In this document: positions 1 through 11,883 of the stretch, one piece after another | Layout of the letters: each line of letters opens with the position of its first letter | How positions within the stretch are numbered: position 1 is the first letter of the stretch | Origin: Rhabditophanes sp. KR3021 | Lineage: Eukaryota > Nematoda > Chromadorea > Rhabditida > Alloionematidae | Assembly (NCBI GenBank): GCA_963281155.1 | Contig: CAUJLY010000002.1 | Coordinates: 2,232,001-2,296,000 of the forward strand | Length of the DNA stretch: 64,000 bases | Direction of reading: 5' to 3' | Position numbers and translations under genes: made by a program | Notes under the pieces: generated by a model | Database searches by the model: none | What the model was told of the DNA's origin: nothing | What the model saw: the letters and a program-made list of their open reading frames with translations, nothing else

Positions 1-1018
1 TTGTGATAAATCCAAATTAGTGTATTGTAACGACTGTTCTTCAGAATTATATGAAAGACGGCAATATTTGTTTCAATTTAGTTGTAATTTAATTGTTCTT
101 TAGTATTGAAACTGTTTGCTTAATATAGGAAGTCAAATTTGTCGACATTTTCATTGTAACAATTTGGATGAAAAGTAAAGTTAATTCAGAATTACCTAAA
201 CAAAGTGAAAGTTGTTCTAAAGGGAGGCATGTTTTTGTCGTATTCTTATCAATCTATTATATTACAAAAAACATGTTGTAATATGTATATAATTTATTAT
301 TTAATTATTGTACGAATATAAGACTTTGATCTATTGAAGTTGGATCTTAAACAATTTTGTATTTATTTTGGACAACAAATCCTTATCAATTCATTCTTCT
401 AATAATGAGTCATCTTCAAAAATAAATGAGTGATGTAAAGAGATAGATGTTATCATCCCTTTTTATATCGTCTTCTAACAATATCCTTTTAGTTTCTCAT
501 ATATCATACTTTATCCATGTTTTATATATCTCTGTAATGTAACAACACATATAAAAAACTATGCAAAAGTGTTGCCGATGGCCCCTCCAGCAGGTTCATA
601 CATAAGAACCGATCACACATCTAAAAGATCATTGCTGTTATTTAATATATCCTTGCTTAATAAACTCCATTATTACTAAAACGCGAAGCTTCCCTTTTGT
701 AGACTTACAAAAAAAGTATTATCTTAAGACAACATCCAAAGCGGTTATAACAATTATATGTGTACTGGTGCATTTTTCTTACTAATAACTTAATCAAAAA
801 ATGAACAAGTACCAAATTTTACAAATCACATAAATGTTATTTTATTAGCTGATAGATTCAAAGAAAACATCCACATTACATATTAATTTTACACAAAAAT
901 AAACGCTTAGTTATTATTATACATGACAAATTAAAAATAAGCAAGGACATATGGACAAATATTAAGGTAGATATGCCATTATATTTAATCTGATAATTTA
1001 TTATGTTCGCAGCACATT
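1..1018. other. intergenic, no gene seen
   Basis: AT-rich sequence with no convincing coding frame on either strand. On the minus strand an AATAAA at about 997-1002 lies 16 nt past the stop of the phosphatase gene and is its probable polyadenylation signal. Nothing else is recognisable. Confidence 0.6.
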
Positions 1019-2126
1019 TCAAACGACACAAGCCTCTTCGTACTCTTTCTCGAATTTGGTCATTAAAGCAGCATAATTTTTGGTGATGATGTTTGAGTTG
1101 TTGGCTATGAATTGGAGGACGTTGTGATGGATGAAGAGGTACTGCTGATAAGTTTGAATGCTGTAGGGGCGTTGGTTGCGGATGGACTTTAGAATTTCGA
1201 TTGAAGATTCAACTAGTTCAGCCTTCACGAACTTTTGGAAGATGTACTCAATCGCAACAATTGACCCAGTACGACCGATTCCGGCACTGCAATGGACAAC
1301 GATTGGCTTGGTACTTCCTCTGACAAAGTCAAGAAGAGTGGTAGCACAGTCGTTGTTGGCGGGGACTCCGCGATCCGGCCAGTCAGTCCAATAAAAATGG
1401 TTGACTTTCATTTCCTTGGCAGAAACCTTGGACTTGACCAAAAGTTGGGTCTTGACAACGTTGGTGTATGTCTCATCAAGAGGACTGACTTCAACTGCAG
1501 TAACCTCGAAATTATCATAAGTTTTAGTTTCTCCTTTAGTCACAGGCCAATAAGCAGCACACTTTTGTTGTCCTTTCTCGACTAATCCACAAAGCATAAT
1601 GATGGAGGTACATTGTTCTTGAAGAATCATGCTAAATAAATTTGAATATAAGATTAGTGAACAGTTGATTCTACATACCGATAGAAATCTGAAATTAAAA
1701 AAGATTATCACGTGTTAATGCAAAAATGATCACTTACCCGTTATTGTTGCGTCCATTGGAGCTTGACAACAAATAAATTTCTTGTCATTAGTTGCGGTTC
1801 CGACGAAGTTTGCGTGGATGTAATCTCCATGAGCAGTTACACCTCGAGCAGTTGTCGTTGAACGTCCTGATTTGCAATTGCCGAGGATTACTCTTCCCTT
1901 ACATTGACAAGGTACGTCTTTGTATCTAAAGAAAGACGATAATTTGAATATTAGATGGTTAGACTTACCGGTTCTTTTTCTCCTCCTGTCCTTTTTTGAA
2001 AGCATCCAAAGTCATGTCCTTAGGAAAGTAACGCTTGTTTTCTTCAAACTCCTTTTTGAGATTAGCAACACCTTTCTCAAGAACATTCTTGACCCAGTTT
2101 TCTATAACTTGCTTGGTAGTAATCAT
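1019..2126 (-). CDS. protein tyrosine phosphatase, small nematode-type
   Basis: Four exons on the minus strand: 2126-1969, 1925-1738, 1688-1679 and 1631-1019, with introns of 43, 49 and 47 nt. They join into 322 aa. Family landmarks are in order: KNRYKDVPC, DYIHANFV, the run TITDFYRMILQEQC that crosses the 10-nt third exon, the WPD loop YWTDWPDRGVP, the active-site P-loop VHCSAGIGRTG (HCx5R), and the Q-loop SIQTYQQYLF. All catalytic residues (Cys, Arg, WPD Asp, Q-loop Gln) are present, so an active cytosolic phosphotyrosine phosphatase is expected. There is no signal peptide or membrane segment. The length fits the single-domain PTPs that are expanded in nematodes. The start is the first ATG downstream of a TATA-like box; a short upstream ATG frame closes before it. 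I cannot name a specific ortholog. Confidence 0.9.
1679..1688 (-). other. 10-nt microexon of the PTP gene
   Basis: On the minus strand the 10 nt ATTTCTATCG are flanked by a TTTCAG acceptor and a GTATGT donor. Including them joins exon 2 (ACG G) to exon 4 (C ATG ATT) in frame and creates the family motif I-T-D-F-Y-R-M. Leaving them out breaks the frame. Confidence 0.85.
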
Positions 2127-2191
2127 GGCAGAACACAATATAAACAAATAATCGTATCACAAAAGTGGACATTTCTCCATTTTGTCACTTT

Positions 2192-2199
2192 CTTATATA
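2192..2199 (-). promoter_or_regulatory. TATA-like box of the PTP gene
   Basis: The minus strand reads TATATAAG 66 nt upstream of the chosen ATG. This spacing suits a core promoter, but the transcription start is not known. Confidence 0.4.
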
Positions 2200-4585
2200 A
2201 TCAAAATTTTAATTCTGTTATTTCCTAAATCCATTTATCAGTTGTTTATTCAAATTTTTTGCCATTCTATTTGAGTACCAATAAAGATGACAATTATGTG
2301 CTTTCATTTTAACAATTCTTTTTACACATCCATGCATACATACTACGGACACGAAGTTACAAAAAATTTAATTGTAAACCATTCACCCGTATATCAAAAT
2401 AATAATTATATAGCGTATGTCGTACTATAATATTGGCTGGCAGGATAATTAGCATAAAATTTACTTTCTTGGGTCAACCAAAAGAAGTTGAAGGTATTGC
2501 GATAATCAAAATTAATGAATTGTATTTGAAGGTCTTCTACACGAAAATACCTATGAACAAATTATAACTAGATGGAAAATGCCATATATAGCATAAAAAT
2601 TCATATTTCAACATTGTATAGCATTTAAATATCTTCGAAAAGAAACACTAAATAATTTTAACTTTGATGATCGTCATAGGAAAACTTTTAAAAATAATAT
2701 CCTACCAACAGGCGTGAAATTTACTATCATTCGCAGAATATCTATAGATTTTGATTAATATGTTGTTGGAGTGACGAAATTATAGAGGGTAAGACATATA
2801 CCGAAACGAAGTGCATGTAGACCAAAAAAGGCTAGCAATATCGAACACACTAATTTATTCAACTCTGAAAAGCTTCCTAATGTACTTATTGTTGTTACAT
2901 TTATTTTTATCAATTATTTTAGAACGTCAGTAATGCTTCCAAAACAATGAAGGAGACAATTATACGTTCGGAATCTAAAATCCTATCATTAGAAAATACA
3001 TTAAGCAATCATATTAGTGAAAAACAATCTCTTAAAGAATAAGGTTTTAAAATGAAGTAAATTAATTTATGAGTTTAAAATATTTAAACTTGCTTTTAAA
3101 ACAGCAGTATTGATTCTTGAATTTATTTCTAGTTATACGACGAAAGTCTTTAAGATCTTATAATGAAATAATGTGAAGACATAACAAACGCAGATTTTTA
3201 TAAAGCAAAAAATGACTTCCTATTGAATGCTTAACTAAGATGCTAAAGAATTATAGATGATAGCAAATTAAAAATGCTAACGAATGCTACTGATTAATGC
3301 TACAAATGCTAAGATTTTATACACCCCTTTTATTTTAGCTGAAATATAATCCACGACATCGAAAAGAATTTAGTTATATATTTTCAATTACAAAGAGCTA
3401 TTATTTTGTTATTCAGGTCCAAAAAGAAGAAATCAAAGATTTAGTTTATAATTTCTTTTCTCTAGACAATATCTTATTTGTGAACGTTTGTTTCGATGGA
3501 ATAAATACCTATATTCGTATAAACAATTAACTAACATTTGGATCTAAATTATTTGTACTAATGATGTATCAATAAAGCAAGCAATTTAATTATTTAACAA
3601 AGGCAATGGGTACTGACATTTTAACAATTCAAAAAAGAATGAATACTCACATATATTTATTCTATGCAGACAATGCTTAAAAAGAGTAAATGTATTAATT
3701 ATATTACTGAATGTGGGCTGATGATAAAATCAAACAGCACCCATACAAAACATTTTATTTGTTCGACCCACATGCAGGAGGTGTTTTCTTCAGGATTTTC
3801 TTTCTCCTAGACATCATTGAAGTGCTAATGCCTCGCTTACCGACATCCGTTCTTGCTGTAAAAGTCATTTTGTCCGGATGCTCAATAGAAATTCACTTCT
3901 TACAATTCCAGGAATCAACACAAGATAGTCAATGTTGACTTTTGGTAATTTCAATTATAATTCAGTAATTATCTAAAAACATTTAAAATAAAGTTTCAAT
4001 TAACCTTTAAAATCATTTTCTTTTGGCAATTAAGATATTTTCAAACAATATCTCATTTTAGTAGGTGGACCAAGATGCAATTTTATACGCTATTCCAAAA
4101 TCCTATTTTCTCTAGATACATTATTTGTAAAACAATGTTAATCTAAAGATTAGCCTTATATCTAAGATTGTCCAAAATATACCTAAACGAGATTAGCTAG
4201 AGTATTTAAACATTCCAATCGGTTTATTCATCACATTTACCGTTTTTGGTGTTCTTTAACATCATTCGTAAATAGTTAAATTTAGTGACCCTATTTCCAC
4301 TAGATAATTAACCAACAACCTTCTAACTTTGAATACCTACCATAATATTCAACATTAAGCGATCCTGTGAAAAATTTTCAGTCAACACAATTTACCATTC
4401 CTTTATGCACCTACAATTCTAGTGTTTTAGTAACTTACCATTTCTTCAATTTATATACAAAATCCAGTTAGCTGTACTCTATTTATTTTGCCTCTTAAAT
4501 TTCTTTTAATAAGAACAATCCTAATTCCTTGACTAATCTATTCATTTAGTCTATTTTGTATATGTATTTAATTTAACTATTCACA
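2200..4585. other. intergenic, AT-rich
   Basis: Almost all of this 2.4-kb stretch is AT-rich with stops in every frame. The only compositional island is at about 3705-3945, which holds a short minus-strand frame described separately. No RNA gene was found. Confidence 0.6.
3755..3868 (-). other. 37-codon minus-strand ORF, possible small gene or terminal exon
   Basis: ATG to TAA on the minus strand, 37 aa, basic, ending RRKKILKKTPPACGSNK. It sits in a GC-richer island in AT-rich DNA. An internal ACTTTTACAG could be a splice acceptor, so this could also be the last exon of an unseen gene. The family is not recognised. Confidence 0.25.
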
Positions 4586-5743
4586 ATGCATTTCAACAAT
4601 ACCGAAATTCTTTTCAATTACAAATCTTCTTTGGCATCAAAAAAATCCAAATTAAGTAATATAGTTCCTCCTGAAATTGTTTCTACAAAAACAGATTATA
4701 CCACTATCAATACTTTTCGCTCTAATGCTTTAACTCACCTAAACTTAGATGATAGACACAATCCTTCAGATAGCTTTAACCAACAAAGTGCGACGTATAA
4801 ATTAAGTGACCAATCTAGGGAAAAAACTTTCTTTCGCACTTATTTTAGGAATAGTGTAGTTGTGGGATCCGGTTCATTTGGTATTGTAGTCAAGTGTGTC
4901 TGCAATTCCGATAACATACTTTATGCCGTTAAGAAAAACTTAACCCCTGTGAGATCCCAATCTAACAAAAATGAACTCTATAATGAAGTCAAACAGCTTC
5001 AGATTTGCCAAAATCACCCAAATATTATTAAGATCTATTCTGCCTGGGAACAGAGCGGAAGGGTTTACCAACAACTTGAGTATTGTCCCCAAACCCTTTC
5101 TAGCATTGCAAACCAATTCTTTGTAATTCCCTGTGTTCTTTTGTATCCGTATATTAGTAATATCCTAAACGGCCTTGCTCATATTCACAGCAAGAACGTA
5201 ATTCATAGGGACATTAAATTAGAGAATATTTTGGTTTGTGACTATAATATTTGCAAAATAGGTGACTTTGGATTAGCCATGAACGTAGAAGATGCCCACA
5301 AAACTGACGATGAGGGGGATTCTAGGTATCTAGCTTTAGAAGCTCTTACTGAATCTCCTTCTTTTTCTATTGACATTTTTGCTCTAGGTTTGTGTATTTT
5401 AGAAATGGCAACTGGTATTGTTGTACCCAAACATGGACCAACTTGGCAGGTACTCAGACAAGGATTTTTTCCGACGCAGTTATCAGGTAACGTTTCTGAA
5501 GATATTGTGGAACTAGTCAACAACATGATTTGCAAAAAGAAAGAAGAAAGATGGACAGCTTTTGATTTGGTGAAGCAGCTTGGAAACACAAAAAGACCTC
5601 TAGAAAGAAAGAGGAAGGAGCATAAAATGTGTATAGTAAGTCAAAAGCTGAATAAAAGCATGATGCCAGATGTGGAAACACCCTTGTTGAAAAACGAAAG
5701 AAGATCTCTAAACAGGAGGAGCATAATTCCCAGACAATTTTAA
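4586..5743 (+). CDS. Wee1/Myt1-like protein kinase, intronless
   Basis: A single open frame of 385 aa. The kinase domain spans about 88-335: Gly loop GSGSFG (94-99), ATP-anchoring Lys in YAVKK (about 116), catalytic loop HRDIKLEN (208-214), DFG (228-230), then EGDSRYLALEAL. The GDSRYLA signature in the activation segment is typical of the Wee1/Myt1 family, which phosphorylates and inhibits CDK1. The usual APE motif is degenerate here (ALE). The N-terminal 85 residues are Ser/Asn/Thr-rich and the C-terminus is basic; I see no membrane segment of the Myt1 kind. The lack of introns contrasts with every long conserved gene in the window and suggests a retrocopy or a fast-evolving germline kinase. 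An AATAAA at about 5850 follows the stop. The family call is good; whether it acts as a true CDK1 kinase is inference. Confidence 0.8.
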   Translation: MHFNNTEILFNYKSSLASKKSKLSNIVPPEIVSTKTDYTTINTFRSNALTHLNLDDRHNPSDSFNQQSATYKLSDQSREKTFFRTYFRNSVVVGSGSFGIVVKCVCNSDNILYAVKKNLTPVRSQSNKNELYNEVKQLQICQNHPNIIKIYSAWEQSGRVYQQLEYCPQTLSSIANQFFVIPCVLLYPYISNILNGLAHIHSKNVIHRDIKLENILVCDYNICKIGDFGLAMNVEDAHKTDDEGDSRYLALEALTESPSFSIDIFALGLCILEMATGIVVPKHGPTWQVLRQGFFPTQLSGNVSEDIVELVNNMICKKKEERWTAFDLVKQLGNTKRPLERKRKEHKMCIVSQKLNKSMMPDVETPLLKNERRSLNRRSIIPRQF

Positions 5744-6808
5744 AGATGAACAGATGTCATATTATTACTTTTCACTTATTCGCATTATTTGTATTTACTT
5801 TTATTTATTTTCACACTTTTGCATGAACTTTTTGTATATTTAATTTTTGAAATAAACTCTTTCTCTAGATTGACAAGTTGTTAACAATATTATTTATCCT
5901 TTCCACAAAATCAACAATCCAATAATTTACTAATTTTTGGCAGTTATATTTTCAAATTCGTAATTTTTTTATTTGAATAAGGTTGATGCCTAATTCGAGT
6001 AACAAATACATTTCAATTTGCCAGATTTACATATAAGGGGTACAAATCACCGTTCTATAAGCGTATTATTAACCATTAAAATCATCTTTTGGATGCATTT
6101 GTATGTATATTTGATTCTGTGTTATGTATAAACTGGAAGAAAAAAGATAGCTCATAAAAGACTACTTTAGTGTCAAATACAATTACGTTATAATTTAATT
6201 TATATGAATCTTTTAATTCCAGCAGGCTGCTATTTTGTAAGCTTATTTATAAAATCTAATGCATGATATACGTTTTAAATTCTTTGCCATAATAACAAAA
6301 ACTATTTCCATTTGATCCAGCAAAACGTTTGGGGTGACGTAGTCAATTAAATAAATGAATTGCAAGTTTTGGTTTAACGGCAATAGATTTGCAAAATCAA
6401 CCCTTGTCGTAATTTTCAATAAATTAGGATTAACTGCGCCTTCCATGTATTCATTTTAAATGACGTAGATCCAAATATTGTTAAAGTTTTAATTATTCAA
6501 CTACGATCATGCCAGCTCTGAACTTGTTTCAAGAAGAATGTTAGCAGATGACGTAATACCACGCAAATTTCCCATTTAGCAAAAGATAAATCATAGGTTT
6601 ACTCTTATACACTTTACTCATCATTCTTTAAACAAAATCGTTATAAAGGCATTTTACGTTATACTCATGCATTTACTTAGCATGGTCGTTACATAAAATC
6701 ATTCATTCTCTTATAAATCATTCTTTAGTACGTTTATTAGAGTTAAAATTTAAATTATTTTCCATATTTTAATTTGACTTCAATTTTTTAGTGCAATCTT
6801 TATTCGTA
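5744..6808. other. intergenic between kinase and HMG-box gene
   Basis: AT-rich. A 67-codon minus-strand ATG frame (6243-6446) has no recognisable features and is probably chance. Three TGACGT motifs lie in its right half (separate entry). A TTTTTTAG acceptor at 6791 precedes the HMG gene by 17 nt. Confidence 0.5.
6335..6556. promoter_or_regulatory. cluster of three CRE-like TGACGTA motifs
   Basis: TGACGTAG at 6335, TGACGTAG at 6461 and TGACGTAA at 6549, all on the same strand and within 220 bp, 250-475 bp upstream of the HMG-box ATG. These match the core of CREB/ATF-type bZIP sites. Function is inferred from clustering only. Confidence 0.35.
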
Positions 6809-7142
6809 ATGGCTCGTGCAACTAAAAACGAAGACGGATCAGCTCCCACCCGAGGAGTTTCTAAAAAAGCTAAGAAGGATCCAAATAGAATCAAACGCTC
6901 TCGCTCAGCTTATATGATCTGGTAGGTCATCATTTTTTGTTAATTTTAACTTTAATTGTTGTAGGCTGTCCGAAGTACGCTCAACTTTGACGAAGCCCGG
7001 CATGTCTGTTGTCGAAGTCGCTAAAGAAGCCGGTAAACTCTGGAACACCCTAACAGACAAGACGCGTTGGGAGAAACTTGCTGAACTTGATAAAGAGCGT
7101 TACAATAAAGAAATTGCCGCTTCCAAAGCCCAGCAACCGTAA
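6809..7142 (+). CDS. small single HMG-box chromatin protein
   Basis: Two exons, 6809-6921 and 6965-7142, separated by a 43-nt intron, giving 96 aa. A basic leader (residues 1-27) is followed by one HMG box (about 27-93) with the hallmark run RSAYMIWL, then EVAKEAGKLWNTL and RWEKLAELDKERYNKEI. The AYMxWL core resembles the non-sequence-specific boxes of HMG-D/HMGB and SSRP1, so a DNA-bending nuclear protein is likely. It has no second box and no acidic tail. The ATG is 17 nt after a TTTTTTAG acceptor, which suggests spliced-leader addition or a 5' UTR intron. An AATAAA lies at 7341. Family is clear; ortholog assignment is not. Confidence 0.88.
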
Positions 7143-9009
7143 TAATGGCACAACCAAACCATGGGGTTGTTCGATCTTCTTAAACTTTTTTATGCATCTT
7201 ACAATTGATGTTCTCAAGATCTCTGTTTTGTATTGGTAGTAATGCTTTTGTATTTTCTTTATTTTGTAAATGACAATGCCTTAAATTATAATTCCAGCCG
7301 TAACAGGAATTTTTTGTCTTATTTTGTTTCTTTTAATTATAATAAAGATTTTCACACCTTGTCCGAATTCACAAAACTGGCTAAGACAATTAGCATGCTT
7401 TATCAAATTATCACTCAACAATGACAAACTTTTAAAACGTTATTGTTTTGACTCCAACAAGTTACATCTCCCTTAAAGTGACATAACGACGGTACTTTTC
7501 AAACAAATAACACATATCTATTTATCCACATACAAATAATGTCTTTATAATCTGACAACATTACATAACAAATATGACAAATTAAGAACATTCCGATCTT
7601 ACTCGTATCGGGCTGCAAATACCTTTTTAATCTTAATTAATGCCATTCCAAATTCACACCTAAACCTTAAAGATATCAAAAGAAAGATTCTTTACTATAT
7701 CTATCCCATATATTACCATGACAACAAAAGTCCGCGGCACATTATGTAAAAGTATACACCATAGGAAACCACGAACCTTTACAATGCTGTCACTTTCTAA
7801 CAGCGATTTGACCCACAAAAGTTTAGTAATATTTGATATAGTAAAGGTAAATGATGTAATCTATTATCATTTATGACAAGTTTGTAAAAATGGAGGATAA
7901 GTACAAAAATATATTTTAAATGCCTTTAATCGAACTAAATGTACTTAATTTCTTGCCTAATAATATGTGCAATTATTTGGCAATGACTTCTTGGATAGTG
8001 ATATATTGAAACAATACATACTTTCTTGGCTAATCATGTATTGATATGTATAGTTTTATTAATAATTAAATATTTAAATCTACTTTCTTGACTAATTGCA
8101 ATCTGGTAACTCCCAAAAAACTCACCTTCAACCACAACTTTATTCGCATCACAACAAAACTAATCTCAGCGGCTCCATTAATTGTTTTAGGTTGGCAAAA
8201 GCTTAACTTTGACACTGACCTTCTTTTTGTTTATGTGCCTAAGCAATTTGATAATTTGCTCCACCATATTTTTTTAATATTTACCATGATACTGACCTTA
8301 CTCTCGACAAATATAAATTCACATTCATAAGAAAGATTTGACTCATTTTAGATGTTCTTTAATTATATTTAACAACCAAAATGCTTGTATCAAAACTTTT
8401 GTATCTTCTAATTTGATTGAATTAGGAAAAAAGAATTTTATTGTCAACGATTCTATAGGTAAACTAACACTATAATAATATTAATGCAATACATATCATA
8501 CTATCAATGCTTTTTGTAGATCAAAAAATGATTCACTATTGTACTAATACAAATCATTTCCTGCTATCAATGGCGTAAATATTTAGTTGGTTTCTTTATT
8601 TATTTGAATTAGCTTTAAATACCATCTGTTTACAAATATTACTTGTCCGATTTGATATTTTACCTTTTAATGGTCAGTAAATAAGAAGGAGGTTTGTTGC
8701 GCATGCTTTTTAATTATGACAACCATATGTATCATCTGTGGTTTGATTTGTTCGAATTACTCTTAATACTAATTCGTTCATGACATTCTCTTATTATTTT
8801 TTCTTATTGTTATTGCAATTTACTTCCATTTTAGCGTGATTCTTAATCTGATTGTTAGCAAAAGAGGGCCTTTCATTGTCTTGCGCAATTATCGTAATTA
8901 CCTCTACTTTTTATACTTCCGCTACTCCTTATTCGAACATGTGCACAAAAAGGAAATAAATTCCTTTGTTGTTTTTGTTACTACCTTCGTCTGATCAAGT
9001 TGCATCTAC

Positions 9010-9025
9010 AAAAAGGGCCCTTTTT
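9010..9025. repeat. 16-bp perfect palindrome
   Basis: AAAAAGGGCCCTTTTT is perfectly self-complementary. Role unknown. Confidence 0.5.
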
Positions 9026-9109
9026 AACTAAAACATAACTGCCTCAAATGCCAAAACCATTTTCTTTTTAACCTCCCCACTCATTAACCTTTCCTGACCC
9101 TTTCTATAA

Positions 9110-9157
9110 ACCCAAACAAACCTTCAAACCTTGTGTTTGTTTGCCCAAACAAAACAT
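9110..9157. promoter_or_regulatory. cluster of forkhead-like sites
   Basis: Within 48 bp there are CCCAAACAAACC, TTGTGTTTGTTTGC and CCCAAACAAAAC, on both strands. All contain the TGTTTG/CAAACA core bound by FOX proteins. Regulation of the downstream dex-1-like gene is inferred. Confidence 0.3.
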
Positions 9158-11828
9158 ATACCACCAAAATACTTTATGCGTGCCTATCAAATCTCCAGTT
9201 CACGTGCACTTTAGTTTGTTTTTTACAATCAAATAATATAATAATCACATTTTATACCTTTTCATTAAAGTTCCCTGCAACTTTTAAATAAGCTTTCACC
9301 TTGATAACTTACTCTAAATTCAGAATAATGTTTTATGATCATTTGTGTAAGGAAATATGTCTTACCTTATTGCTAAAATTTATCTTTTGTCAACTTGACA
9401 CCTTACAAATGATGTTCTTTTTCAGGGCAATAGAGCTTTTGGTGGTTAGAAAAAAAGAAGAGGCTTGATCATTTCATATAGATTCATATTACTTTATAAC
9501 ACTTTATTTGATATAAATTCATTTAATGTGGTGTGTGCGTAAAGCCGGTGATTGTTCCTAATCGTTTTTACAATTCTTTTTTAACTTATTCACTGACTCA
9601 TTATTATTTTTTGGTAGAGAATGTTTGTTGGCTACAGTGGAAGCATTAGACCAATTATGGGTCTACATATATTTAAAAGGCAGTTAGACATGTGTCTTCA
9701 AGGTTATCTCTAAGATATAACAAAAAGTGAATAAAAAATGATAGAACTACCTGATCACCCCAATATTAAAAAAGATAGAAAGTCTAGTTGAGTATATTTA
9801 ACTTTATTCATCTATATTTAAGTCCATTTCTTTTGAAATATACAATTAATTAAGGTTTCCTTAATAATACAGTAATACCAACATTTATTGCCCAGGAAAC
9901 CTTCATATCTCGAAATTGTTATGTCACACAAATTGGACGCCACTACCTAACTAATTATGTCTTTGTTTCATTGATAAACTTTGTCACCTACATTACTATA
10001 CAATATAAGTTGATAAGATGTTGTTCTCTACATATAGTCTGGCACAAAAAGTTTTATTTGTATGAAGGCATATACTGGAAGTATGTTACCTTTTGTTGTA
10101 CTTGATCAGACTGTCTTGACCCTTTCAGATGTGTATATTTAGCCTTTTTAAAACGGACTAGTCATCTTCTCAATATATAATATACTTGTTCATCTCGTCA
10201 TCGGGGACTCTCAATCACAACAATCATATTATTGTATATGTGAATTTAGTTTAATAGAGTTTGTCATTAAGTTTTTGCATGTTAGTGTCCTTGCCACCAG
10301 GTTCATACTACAAACTTTATATTAACCATTTTAATAATAGCTATTACTTAGGGAGTGATATATTTATATCAAATCACAAAGAGCCTCTTATCCGGTGTAC
10401 CTTCCTTTTTAAGTGTTCAAAAAAGCTTGGTCCTTTAAATATCTCTAAATATCTAGAGAGGGGTGTCTATTTCACAACAAGATTTGATTCTTTCCCTTTG
10501 ATGATCGTTCATATCTCTCAAAAGTCTTTACCCCCTCCAATTTAGTCGTCACCATCAAAGATAGTTAATGCTAAGTGAGCTGTGAAGATATCTTGTGAAT
10601 GATAATAGAAATTCATTTGTATCGCTCAAATTTATCATCAAGCAACAACAAACAAATTAGAATAAGTCCTTTGTTTTTAAATTTTATTTAGATCAGACTT
10701 TATCTGTTAGGGGATAATCTTACTATTTTATTATAATATCATTTTTGAATCCACCACTTTTAAAATGTACCTCATTATCTAGTTTATTAGAAACGGAGAA
10801 GTGTTATTTATAAACATACAGTCAAATATGCATCTACCTTTAAGAGGTTGAAACTTTTTACCTCGGCTTTCCTAAATATTTATACTTACGTTAAGGAATT
10901 TTACCATCGTTGCCTAATATCAATATGACCATTTACTCTTAATTGGTCGAAAAGATGCGTAAGTTTGTTTGATCAAGTTAGCATTGTTTGATGTATAATG
11001 TGAATATACTTTAAGTAAAAAGTAGTTACACATCATTTTCATAAGTTCATTTCATACAATTTTTGTTTAATAAATTATTACTTTATTAGGGTTATTGGTT
11101 GATTTGAATTGAGCTCGTATAAACTTAAATTTTATGTCAATTATTGATATTTTAAAAAGTAAAAACAGCCTTTTAATTTATGTTTATTACGTTCAAAGAC
11201 AATTAAATTCTCCATTTTGATGGAGGATCACTTTTTTGCAACTAAAGAGAAGACAATATCATAAAATATCACCATTCCTCTTATCGCCTCATACCAAGGA
11301 TCATCGTAGTTATCATCATTAGACGCCGGTTTCAGTCATTTCTTTTTCCGAAATATTCTAGTTTTCGTAAATTGAAAATATATACTATATATTCGACGTA
11401 AAGATATTTATTTGATTGGGCATATAATGATTCTCTCCCTTAAAAGCTTCCATTTAAAGCTTTTACGTTGATTTTGGTTAGACAATTAAATTTCATGGAG
11501 CTGATGTCTAATAATGTGTGAATTAAAAGGTGTCGTACATTTAATATAAAATATGATAGAAATATTCGATTCATAATTTTCATTTAGTTAAATCACTACC
11601 ATATGATTTATGAAATTCTACTATCACTCCATTGTACTACAATTAATCCTCCTTTTAATTTTGTTAAAGACGTATATGTATATTACATTATTACATATCT
11701 TTGCAATAATAATGTGTTAACAATGTTTGCTATGCAGAATAAATTTTAGTCCATCTTATAATTTATATTATTCAATTTATTTTTTTAACAAGATGTTTGT
11801 ACTACTTTTTGTAAGAAAATTAATGGTT

Positions 11829-11840
11829 TCCTCTTTGCAG
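11829..11840 (+). promoter_or_regulatory. candidate trans-splice (or 5' UTR) acceptor
   Basis: TTCCTCTTTGCAG ends 43 nt before the dex-1-like ATG. Similar acceptors lie just before the ATGs of the HMG-box, transketolase and SPT5 genes, a pattern typical of spliced-leader addition. No SL donor RNA is seen in this window. Confidence 0.45.
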
Positions 11841-11883
11841 ACATTGGGCAACAATAATTTGATAACTAACAAATCAGAACAAA

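Larger units (their letters stand above)
7143..11883. other. 4.7-kb gene-poor region upstream of dex-1-like gene
   Basis: No coding region is supported. Short open frames at 8088-8330 and 10261-10545 lack family features and realistic composition. A stretch at 8940-9240 is less AT-rich and holds a 16-bp palindrome and forkhead-like sites, and could be regulatory. The last 45 nt are the probable 5' UTR of the dex-1-like gene, beginning after the acceptor CTCTTTGCAG that ends at 11840. Confidence 0.5.

Noticed and set aside
1176..1585. Plus-strand ORFs over the phosphatase exon
   Set aside because: They are antisense shadows of the PTP coding exon, whose motifs are unmistakable on the minus strand.
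8088..10545. ORFs of 80-94 codons in the gene desert
   Set aside because: No domain, codon bias or splice evidence; expected by chance in AT-rich DNA with alternative starts.
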